Source: Morinoia aosen (taxonomy: Eukaryota > Arthropoda > Malacostraca > Amphipoda > Talitridae). From it: a stretch of DNA of 64,000 bases. A model generated the notes under the pieces. That model did not search any database, was not told the DNA's origin, and worked only from the letters and a program-made list of their open reading frames with translations. The stretch's first letter is position 1. Every line of letters starts with the position of its first letter. Shown in pieces: positions 42,966-51,234 of this stretch. The DNA lies in NCBI GenBank assembly GCA_030386875.1, contig CM059556.1, positions 38,542,964 to 38,606,963 of the forward strand, given 5' to 3'. The position numbers and the translations under genes are program-made.

Positions 42966-43080
42966 ATTCTGAAAGGAAAAATTGCGAGCATGAAAAGTTA
43001 TGAGCTCGAAATGTCTGGGAAATCTGCGAATTCTGAGGGTGAGAATGGTGGCCCCCTACCCCTCCCCCCCCCCCCCGCAG

Positions 43081-43187
43081 GTGGAGGCAGGCAGCTGCGA
43101 CCCCACAGCTGGCTACGCCGGCCTCTGCAGCGCAGCACCACCTCAGCGCCGCCATGTCGTCGACGCCACCTGGCACCTCGTCGCAAG
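43081..43187 (+). CDS. coding exon E3 of an unrecognised gene (35 codons + 2 nt)
   Basis: A very strong polypyrimidine tract (14-15 C) and CCGCAG acceptor precede 107 bases open in phase 0. They end CGCAAG at a GTGAGG donor, leaving two bases of a split codon. The translation reads VEAGSCDPTAGYAGLCS, then AAPPQ and RRHVVDATWHLVA. Third positions are strongly GC-biased, unlike the flanking arrays. The 14-bp array begins nine bases inside the downstream intron. The minus strand also has an open frame here, but the splice signals are all on the plus strand. Joined after E2 it continues an unbroken frame. I do not recognise the protein; the two cysteines and the N-glycosylation motifs in E1/E2 allow, but do not show, a secreted product. 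Confidence 0.68.
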
Positions 43188-43195
43188 GTGAGGCT

Positions 43196-44155
43196 GTTGT
43201 TTACGACCTCGTGTTTACGACCTCGTGTTTACGACCTCGTGTTTACGACCTCGTGTTTACGACCTCGTGTTTACGACCTCGTGTTTACGACCTCGTGTTT
43301 ACGACCTCGTGTTTACGACCTCGTGTTTACGACCTCGTGTTTACGACTTCGTGTTTACGACTTCATGTTTACGACTTCGTGTTTACGACTTCGTGTTTAC
43401 GACTTCGTGTTTACGACCTCGTGTTTACGACCTCGTGTTTACGACCTCGTGTTTACGACCTCGTGTTTACGACTTCGTGTTTACGACTTCGTGTTTACGA
43501 CTTCGTGTTTACGACCTCGTGTTTACGACTTCGTGTTTACGACTTCGTGTTTACGACCTCGTGTTTACGACCTCGTGTTTACGACCTCGTGTTTACGACC
43601 TCGTGTTTACGACCTCGTGTTTACGACTTCGTGTTTACGACTTCGTGTTTACGACCTCGTGTTTACGACCTCGTGTTTACGTCTTCGTGTTTACGACCGC
43701 GTGTTTACGACCGCGTGTTTACGACCGCGTGTTTACGACCGCGTGTTTACGACCGCGTGTTTACGACCGCGTGTTTACGACCGCGTGTTTACGACCGCGT
43801 GTTTACGACCTCGTGTTTACGACCTCGTGTTTACGGCTTCGTGTTTACGACCACGTGTTTACGACCGCGTGTTTACGACCGCGTGTTTACGACCGCGTGT
43901 TTACGACCGCGTGTTTACGACCGCGTGTTTACGACCGCGTGTTTACGACCGCGTGTTTACGACCGCGTGTTTACGACCGCGTGTTTACGACCGCGTGTTT
44001 ACGACCGCGTGTTTACGACCGCGTGTTTACGACCGCGTGTTTACGACCGCGTGTTTACGACCGCGTGTTTACGACCGCGTGTTTACGACCGCGTGTTTAC
44101 GACCGCGTGTTTACGACCGCGTGTTTACGACCGCGTGTTTACGACCGCGTGTTTG
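43196..44155. repeat. 14-bp minisatellite (GTGTTTACGACCTC)n
   Basis: About 68 units. GACCTC and GACTTC types mix in the left half and GACCGC dominates from about 43690. One short reversal to CCTC/CTTC lies at about 43810-43850. The array starts immediately after the donor of E3. Confidence 0.98.
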
Positions 44156-44159
44156 TACG

Positions 44160-44425
44160 ACTTTTTTAATACTTTATTTCGTAACTTCATGCTTATAATT
44201 TATTCTTTTGACTTCATGACGACGTTTTCGAATGAATACGATTTTGTTTAAACATGATCTCTAATGAATACAATTTTTTATTACCATGATTTTCGACAAC
44301 CATGATTTCTCGTAACATGATTTCACACAAACATTATTTTTCACGAACATGATTTCTGATACACGAAAGTTTTCACGAACGTGATTTTGCGTGAGCAGAA
44401 TCCTATAAGTGTGTGATTTAAATAA
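44160..44425. repeat. degenerate short-period edge (CACGAACATGATTTT)
   Basis: Imperfect words such as CACGAACATGATTTC and CAACCATGATTTCTCG recur at about 20-30 bases. This looks like a decayed array bordering the 14-bp satellite. Confidence 0.5.
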
Positions 44426-44559
44426 TTAGTCTTTCCTACTAACATTATTTAACTGCGTCGTGATTTTGTTCAGAAGATATCTAGGGTCTTCAGGACATGC
44501 ATATATCTATAATTTTTGCTCCGATATATATATTAATTTTTAATAAATATCAATAGCAC

Positions 44560-45470
44560 ACAAATACATACCTCGGGTATACCAGCATGGTATATACACA
44601 CAAATACATACCTCGGGTATACCAGCATGGTATATACACACAAATACATACCTCGGGTATACCAGCATGGTATATACACACAATGCATACCTCGGGTATA
44701 CCAGCATGGTATATACACACAAATACATTCCTCGGGTATACCAGCATGGTATATACACACAAATACATACCTCGGGTATACCAGCATGGTATATACACAC
44801 AAATGCATACCTCGGGTATACCAGCATGGTATATACACACAAATACATACCTCGGGTATACCAGCATGGTATATACACACAAATACATTCCTCGGGTATA
44901 CCAGCATGGTATATACACACAAATACATTCCTCGGGTATACCAGCATGGTATATACACACAAATACATTCCTCGGGTATACCAGCATGGTATATACACAC
45001 AAATACATACCTCGTGTATACCAGCATGGTATATACACACAAATACATACCTCGGGTATACCAGCATGGCATATACACACAAATACATACCTCGGGTATA
45101 CCAGCATGGTATATATACACACAAATGCATACCTCGGGTATACCAGCATGGTATATACACACAAATACATACCTCCGGTATACCAGCATGGTATATACAC
45201 ACAAATACATACTTCGGGTATACCAGCATGGTATATATACACACAAATACATACCTCGGGTATACCAGCATGGTATATACACACAAATACATACCTCGGG
45301 TATACCAGCATGGTATATACACACAAATACATTCCTCGGGTATACCAGCATGGTATATATGTATATACACACAAATACATTCCTCGAGTATACCAGCATG
45401 GCATATACACACAAATACATACCTCGGGTATACCAGCATGGTATATACACACAAATACATCATTCACAGT
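44560..45470. repeat. 40-bp minisatellite, about 23 units
   Basis: The unit contains AAATACATACCTCGGGTATA followed by CCAGCATGGTATATACACAC. GGTATACC and GGTATATAC parts are partly self-complementary. Length changes are limited to extra TA/TATG dinucleotides (45113, 45235, 45355). ACATTC and ACATAC alternate in blocks. Confidence 0.97.
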
Positions 45471-45555
45471 ACCAGTACAGGGGGCGCAGATGTACAAACA
45501 TTATTGATCACACCAGTAAGTAAACGTTCTTTCATTGCTCCCATATTAATTAGAC

Positions 45556-46467
45556 TAGTGGTCCTTAACTCCTGGGTCGCGACCCAAAGTTGGGTTGCCA
45601 AGCCATTACATTGGGTCGTTAAATGTTTGTGTTACCTGTTTGTGTTAACCTACAGTAACCTGTTTGTGTTAACCTACAGTAACCTGTTTGTGTTAACCTA
45701 CAGTAACCTGCTTGTGTTAACCTACAGTAACCTGTTTGTGTTAACCTACAGTAACCTGTTTGTGTTAACCTACAGTAACCTGTTTGTGTTAACCTACAGT
45801 AACCTGCTTGTGTTAACCTACAGTAACCTGCTTGTGTTAACCTACAGTAACCTGTTTGTGTTAACCTACAGTAACCTGCTTGTGTTAACCTACAGTAACC
45901 TGCTTGTGTTAACCTACAGTAACCTGCTTGTGTTAACCTACAGTAACCTGTTTGTGTTAACCTACAGTAACCTGCTTTTGTTAACCTACAGTAACCTGTT
46001 TGTGTTAACCTATAGTAACCTGCTTGTGTTAACCTACAGTAACCTGTTTGTGTTAACCTACAGTAACCTGCTTGTGTTAACCTACAGTAACCTGTTTGTG
46101 TTAACCTACAGTAACCAGTTTGTGTTAACCTACAGTAACCAGTTTGTGTTAACCTACAGTAACCAGTTTGTGTTAACCTACAGTAACCAGTTTGTGTTAA
46201 CCTACAGTAACCAGTTTGTGTTAACCTACAGTAACCAGTTTGTGTTAACCTACAGTAACCAGTTTGTGTTAACCTACAGTAACCAGTTTGTGTTACCTAC
46301 AGTAACCTGTTTGTGTTAACCTACAGTAACCTGTTTGTGTTAACCTACAATAACCTGCTTGTGTTAACCTAGAAGTAACCTGTTTTCGAAAAACTAGTCA
46401 TTTTATGAATAAAATTTTTTATTTTGGGCAGGTTTTGGGTCACAGCCAAAAAGGTTAAGAACCACTG
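45556..46467. mobile_element. hAT-type MITE enlarged by an internal minisatellite
   Basis: The left end TAGTGGTCCTTAACTCCTGG and right end AGGTTAAGAACCACTG are the common hAT CAGTGGTTCTTAACC inverted repeat with few changes. Flanking octamers AATTAGAC (45548-45555) and AGTTAGAC (46468-46475) match at 7 of 8. Subterminal GGGTCGCGACCCAAAG and TTTTGGGTCACAGCC are also typical. About 750 of 912 bases are a 24-bp minisatellite, so the original MITE was only about 150-200 bases. No coding capacity. Confidence 0.92.
45640..46385. repeat. 24-bp minisatellite inside the MITE, about 31 units
   Basis: The unit contains CTGTTTGTGTTAACCTACAG followed by TAAC. TGTTT, TGCTT and AGTTT types lie in blocks, with AGTTT restricted to about nine consecutive units near 46110-46290. 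The left edge begins in MITE sequence (GTTTGTGTTACCTGTTTGTG), which shows the unit arose from the element itself. Confidence 0.97.
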
Positions 46468-46475
46468 AGTTAGAC

Positions 46476-46970
46476 TCACCCCAAATGACACGCAGGAGAA
46501 TTCACTTCACAACACTATGTCTGGAAGTCCTTCCCTCGTGTTATCCCTGGGGAGTTTTCTCTGTTTTCTGTCGCGAATTTTTATGCTTACCTTAAGCCTA
46601 CCAATAGGCACTTCGTTTAAACATTGAAGTATTCCACAGCTGCGTTTTGCCTTCAAACTCTCGGCCTTGCGAACTTACCCAAGGTTAATATAAATGGCAA
46701 AATTTTCCAAGCAAAGCAATGAAAGTTCTCCATTTCAAGCCACTTCAATTTGAGGAATATCCGTGCATGTACTCAACTCTGCATAATTCAGAATTTTAAC
46801 TTGAATATAAATTCAAAACATTTCGCGAGACGCAAGTCTCGGCCGCAGATTCTCGGAAGAATGAAGTGGTTCAATGCTCAGCAAATTCGACGCTTTATGT
46901 GGAATGTTAATGCATAATTTTATTAAAATGGCCTCACAAATGTTTCGAGGAGAAATGTTTCGTTTGCAAA
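46476..46970. other. single-copy DNA, no gene called
   Basis: Mixed composition, with no open frame that has splice-site support. Confidence 0.4.
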
Positions 46971-46973
46971 ATG

Positions 46974-47105
46974 GGGGCAAGACTGGGGGCAAGACTGGGG
47001 GCAAGACTGGGGGCAAGACTGGGGGCAAGACTGGGGGCAAGACTGGGAGGGCAAGACTGGGAGGGCAAGACTGGGAGGGCAAGACTGGGAGGGTAAGACT
47101 GGGAG
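46974..47105. repeat. 12-bp then 14-bp G-rich array running into the gap
   Basis: Six units of AAGACTGGGGGC are followed by four to five of AAGACTGGGAGGGC. The array is cut by the assembly gap, so its true length is unknown. Confidence 0.95.
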
Positions 47106-47605
47106 NNNNNNNNNNNNNNNNNNNNNNNNNNNNNNNNNNNNNNNNNNNNNNNNNNNNNNNNNNNNNNNNNNNNNNNNNNNNNNNNNNNNNNNNNNNNNNN
47201 NNNNNNNNNNNNNNNNNNNNNNNNNNNNNNNNNNNNNNNNNNNNNNNNNNNNNNNNNNNNNNNNNNNNNNNNNNNNNNNNNNNNNNNNNNNNNNNNNNNN
47301 NNNNNNNNNNNNNNNNNNNNNNNNNNNNNNNNNNNNNNNNNNNNNNNNNNNNNNNNNNNNNNNNNNNNNNNNNNNNNNNNNNNNNNNNNNNNNNNNNNNN
47401 NNNNNNNNNNNNNNNNNNNNNNNNNNNNNNNNNNNNNNNNNNNNNNNNNNNNNNNNNNNNNNNNNNNNNNNNNNNNNNNNNNNNNNNNNNNNNNNNNNNN
47501 NNNNNNNNNNNNNNNNNNNNNNNNNNNNNNNNNNNNNNNNNNNNNNNNNNNNNNNNNNNNNNNNNNNNNNNNNNNNNNNNNNNNNNNNNNNNNNNNNNNN
47601 NNNNN
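47106..47605. other. assembly gap (500 N)
   Basis: Exactly 500 N, likely a placeholder of arbitrary size. It begins inside a G-rich tandem array, the probable reason for the break. Confidence 0.99.
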
Positions 47606-48320
47606 TACGTGAGGAAAATATTGAATCCCCGTCATTTTTGACGGGCTGTGTGCACTGTAAATGATAATTTATGAAAGACGATGCTTGCATTCACGATGTT
47701 AAACTAAGGTATCCAGTCTACAGGGCGGCCATAGCGACAGACACAAAGCAAGGAACCGTGCGTTGTTAAGTAGGAGAACTTATATTTCTCGTTGATCCTT
47801 CTTATTTTATATGCAAAGGAAAGAGCGAGGTATTTTCATTTAGGGTCATATCACGAGTCTCTCTAGGATAGGCTTATCAATGAAGGCTTGTTTTTGTTGC
47901 AGGTGGTGAAGACTTGTGGAGAAAGCAGCGTTGGAGGGACGAAGAAATAATTGGTTGGCGGCCGGGGGAACCTACTAAGAATTAATAAATATCCCTGTGT
48001 GTTTATATTTATTGATGTGTAGGGGCCGCGGTTGCAAGGGCAGCATTGAAAGCAATCGTGAAATGCAGGTTTGTAATAGGCATTGGTGCCTGTGGTGTGT
48101 GTGCTCTGAATTGTGTAGGTGGGCAAGTCCTGCATGAAGGGGCCGCTGAGTTGTGCGCAGCTTCAAGTATTGCAGTTGTTGCAACTTAGCTAAGGCCCGT
48201 TCATGGGGAGGCCTACGAACTAAAATTTATAAGTTCATTGGCCTCAAGCCGCCGTTTATTGGAACCTAAAATTTTCGATGTTTTGGCCGGAATACATTTT
48301 GGCTCAGCCATACGTACTAT
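47606..48320. other. low-copy DNA, no gene called
   Basis: A possible acceptor TTGTTTTTGTTGCAG (about 47888-47902) opens only a 15-codon frame. Two overlapping minus-strand frames (47863-48184) lack support. Confidence 0.35.
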
Positions 48321-48324
48321 GTAC

Positions 48325-48493
48325 CTGTAGTACAGTTTCTCTCCAATATTGCGCACCGATTTGTTTTGTGTAGGCCACTTCTATTGTATGGCCAATTCCA
48401 GGGTTATACGTCGATCGTATCCTACCTGCGAATGGTTCATGCAATTCAATATCCTCTCGGAACGAATGCGGGTGCCCAATATTATGGGGAAAA
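48325..48493 (-). CDS. candidate minus-strand coding exon, unrecognised
   Basis: Read on the minus strand, an acceptor (TTCATGTCCAG) opens a 169-base segment (1 base + 56 codons) that ends CTACAG at a GTACAT donor. The frame reads FPHNIGHPHSFREDIELHEP, then FAGRIRSTYNPGIGHTIEVA and YTKQIGAQYWRETVLQ. Amino-acid composition is protein-like and the frame spans both splice sites, but the donor is only moderately good. I do not recognise the family. It could belong to a host gene on the opposite strand or to an old mobile element. Another minus-strand frame lies at 48720-48932. Confidence 0.38.
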
Positions 48494-48719
48494 CTGGACA
48501 TGAAGTCCATAATACGCACATATCAACATAATTCTTGTATTCCTGTCGGTGAGTTACCCGTTATCTCTGTTTTTACCCGGTTACTACCATGGATAAATCT
48601 ATCTGTATATGTTAACTTTGTTGATACCAGGTTAATACCATATGTAAATCTTTGTTTATTGGAATAACCAGGTAACGGCAAAGTTATCAATAGCATGTAT
48701 GTAAATTAAATATAATAGG

Positions 48720-48932
48720 TTATTTGGCACACTGTTGGACCCCAGTGGCCCACAATGTGCCGGGTGGGTTGGAGGGAACAGAGAATAGCGAGGCCATCGA
48801 TTTGTCCGGCGTAAGCTTGTTTTTGCACACGTCGGCGGCCAACAGGCTACACATGTATACATTGAATTTGGTTTTATTTTTTTTTATATCAACGTTTGCT
48901 TCTCGACGATAACCATCACAATGGGTTGTCAC
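48720..48932 (-). CDS. candidate minus-strand coding segment ending in a stop
   Basis: A 70-codon minus-strand frame ends at TAA and includes YMCSLLAADVCKNKLTPDKS and MASLFSVPSNPPGTLWATGV. Third positions are GC-rich in the second half. The + strand is open across the same bases (HCWTPVAHNVPGGLEGTENS, followed by a GTAAGC), so strand choice is uncertain. It could be a terminal exon on the minus strand or an exon on the plus strand. No family recognised. Confidence 0.28.
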   Translation of the reverse strand: MTTHCDGYRREANVDIKKNKTKFNVYMCSLLAADVCKNKLTPDKSMASLFSVPSNPPGTLWATGVQQCAK

Positions 48933-48959
48933 ATTTCCTGCGTATTGCAGACGTGGAAA

Positions 48960-49220
48960 AATTGGAGATAGATCACAGAGAGAAAAATTAATTCATATAT
49001 GTATGTAATTTATATATGATGAAAATTTTAAATGTTAAAATGTAGAAAACGACAAATATGGGCATCAATATAAATATACATTTATATATAAAAATAATTA
49101 CATATATAAAACTTAACTCGTAAAACTAAATATATATGAAAATACAATAGATAAAAATCGACATATAGAAAATTTTTAGTATTCTAAAAGATATACAAAC
49201 ACATATACTAATGTCGAGAA
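48960..49220. repeat. decayed relatives of the 15-bp megasatellite
   Basis: Words such as AAAATGTAGAAAACGACAAA, ATAGATAAAAATCGACATAT and AGAAAATTTT resemble the GATATAGAAAACGAC unit of the array that begins 1.7 kb to the right. The stretch is very AT-rich and too diverged to set a strict period. Confidence 0.5.
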
Positions 49221-49477
49221 TATGTTCAGAATGATCAAATTTTGCGAATTAAAAATGAAAATTCTTGTAAGTGTGTGTAATGTAACAAATTTGTGCTTAC
49301 GTAAAAAGTTGTGTCTTGAAATGTCTCAGATAATCCCAGCAGCCGGGGGGGTCGCTTCAACATGAATGTTTTATGTCGCTTCAACATGTATGTTTTTACG
49401 CCTGTATGTTTTCTTTCAACTCAGCAATGTTAGGAGGCTGTGATAAGGTGCGAGAGCCAAACGATGTATGTTTACAG

Positions 49478-49713
49478 TGTGTCTTGTTTCTGGAGGGGCC
49501 TATGTTGTGGTTATGCGAGCGAGCCTTGGGAAACTCGATACGGTCGAAAAACGCCTACCCAAGCGCGAACAAAGTCGCCTTGTAGTCAAAGATAAATCGA
49601 GACACTCAGACCGAGAGAGTCGGCAAACCAACGGTCGGTTCGAAGGAGCTGAGCGTGAGAAGAAAAATGATGTTAAGAAAGAAATAAAGGCAAGCGGCGG
49701 CACTACCAATTAG
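49478..49713 (+). CDS. candidate terminal exon with charged tail
   Basis: After a plausible acceptor (GTATGTTTACAG) a frame of 2 bases + 77 codons runs to TAG at 49711-49713. It starts hydrophobic (CLVSGGAYVVVMRASLGKL) and becomes strongly charged (LVVKDKSRHSDRESRQTNGR, then EGAEREKKNDVKKEIKASGG). Codon choice is coding-like (RNY bias). An antisense frame is also open. It would be a second possible 3' end upstream of the terminal exon at 50240, so one may be alternative, belong to another gene, or be false. Family unknown. Confidence 0.35.
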
Positions 49714-50239
49714 AAAAGAGGTAGGCGGGCACTCCGAGGCTCCTAAGATTCTCATAGGCCGAAGGTGAGAGTTCTCAACCCTCGAAGAGAATGCGCCAGG
49801 GCTCAAGGCGTCGGAGGAACAATGGACAGTTCGACCGGCGTAACCGTAACGTGAGGTGCAACCAAGAAACGCGGGTGTGTTCACAATAACAAGCGTGCTT
49901 AATGCAATAATAAGAAAAGTGGCTATATTGAAAATTATACTAAGTTTCACGCTATAATGTAATCCAGAAAGTAACACATTCTCGTTTCACTTGCAGAAAT
50001 TTTACGTGTTCCCGTCACCTTCGTTCACAAAGGGGAAATTTATCAAAACATAACCCACCGTGGGAGTTATTGATGGAACATGGAGATGCTGCACTAGAAG
50101 GGAGGGTAAGAGATGCATTTCAAAAAAAAAAAAAAAGGAAAGAGTAAAGATAGTGTTGAGATAAATATTGCGATAATTCATTGTCATTCACACACTCATG
50201 CGCTTAAAAAGTAACAAGTTAAATTTTTATCTTTGACAG
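49714..50239. other. low-copy DNA between two candidate exons
   Basis: A GC-rich patch (49725-49880) is open on the minus strand but has no recognisable product. The rest is AT-rich, with a polyA run at 50122. Confidence 0.35.
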
Positions 50240-50385
50240 GCGGGACGGTAATTCAGTCATACATCCGAGGATTGATCAGCTCGAATGAAGGGAATCGACG
50301 TGTGAACATGCTGAAACGTAATGAGCAAGATGACGTCATCACTAGACATTTTCTGAACAGTGCACAAGACAGGCCTTTGAACTGA
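50240..50385 (+). CDS. terminal coding exon of an unrecognised gene
   Basis: A classic acceptor (TTTTTATCTTTGACAG) is followed by 146 bases, the last two bases of a split codon plus 48 codons counting the TGA stop at 50383-50385. The frame reads GTVIQ, then SYIRGLISSNEGNRRVNMLK, then RNEQDDVITRHFLNSAQDRP and LN. The composition is typical of a folded or tail region and unlike the surrounding AT-rich DNA. The required phase (one base contributed by the previous exon) does not match the end of E3 at 43187 directly, so at least one exon would lie between. The N gap and 44-50 kb could hide it, or this may be a separate gene. No polyadenylation signal is obvious within 300 bases. Family unknown. 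Confidence 0.55.
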
Positions 50386-50939
50386 AGCGAGTCGCGGACG
50401 AATTTAGTGGTTGAAGTGACCTTCGCCTACTGGGCTGCTGGGGGGCGCTGAGACATTGTAGGCATTATTTGTGTTGTGTTTGGATGCATAAGCAATCTGC
50501 GGTTAAAGGCTGGCCAGCCAAATTTCTGTGTAATTATGTGCAGTAGGTCATTTGACGTATGCTATTTGCTTTCATTACTTAATTGGAATTGTTCCTAACA
50601 CCAATCATTGTGTGTGCGCTCATTGATGTTTGTATCACGTATAGCTGGGAATTATAAATGTTAAGCATAATTCACCCTGTGTATCATGCCCCACAATATT
50701 AGAAGCAATCGATCGTAATGCAACGGAGGCCGCCCAGAAAATGCGCTGCGTAAGTGGGTCAGCGATCCCCGGTGAGTACCTTTATTTTAGTATATGTGCT
50801 GTAATTGCCGATGATAATTCATTTAATTTGTGTTGTGTATATAGCCTGGAGGTGTGCCATTCCTCTATTCCGAGAACCTGATCTTCTTGTTAATGAATTG
50901 TTAACAAGGAGGTGAAGGGACGACCTTCTCGTGACACTA
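50386..50939. other. low-copy DNA with two tandem donor-like sites
   Basis: Around 50710-50771 an open stretch (AIDRNATEAAQKMRC in one frame) is followed by GTAAGT at 50750 and GTGAGT at 50772, 22 bases apart. The acceptor candidate (AATATTAG) lacks a pyrimidine tract. I note it but do not call an exon. Confidence 0.3.
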
Positions 50940-51234
50940 ACCTAGATGATATATATGAAACAAATATACAGAATATCAAGATATAGAAAACGACGAAACG
51001 GAGAAAAACACGTTAGGTTAAACGATAAATAGATACTAAATAAATTTATATAGCAAACCGATAAAAATTGTCCATATAGCAAACGACGATATAGAAACAA
51101 AATGATATAGAAATTGACCACACACAGAAACAAAATAATGTAGAAAACGACAATGAAAAGCAATCGACTAAACAGAAAATCAAAATGTAGAAAAAAATGA
51201 ATACAAATCGACGATATATAAAATGACAATGAAT
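50940..51234. repeat. degenerate left edge of the 15-bp megasatellite
   Basis: Diverged words (GATATAGAAAACGACGAAAC, CATATAGCAAACGACGATAT, ATGTAGAAAACGACAATG) at irregular spacing lead into the regular array. Confidence 0.85.

Noticed and set aside
44560-45470. CRISPR-like direct repeats (40 bp, regular)
   Set aside because: There are no unique spacers between units, and the context is eukaryotic with introns and MITEs.
45640-46385. Telomere-like repeat (TTAACC words)
   Set aside because: The unit is 24 bp with GTTAACCTACAGTAAC, not TTAGG/TTAGGG, and it is enclosed in a MITE.
46874-47690. Open frames of about 250 codons spanning the N gap on both strands
   Set aside because: Created by unknown bases. 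The flanks are a 12/14-bp array.
47888-47960. Exon after TTGTTTTTGTTGCAG
   Set aside because: The acceptor looks good, but every frame after it is short (15 codons to TAA in the best case) and no phase joins it to exon E3 sensibly.
50700-50771. Possible exon with two tandem donors
   Set aside because: Acceptor AATATTAG lacks a pyrimidine tract and the frame is short. The donors alone are not sufficient.
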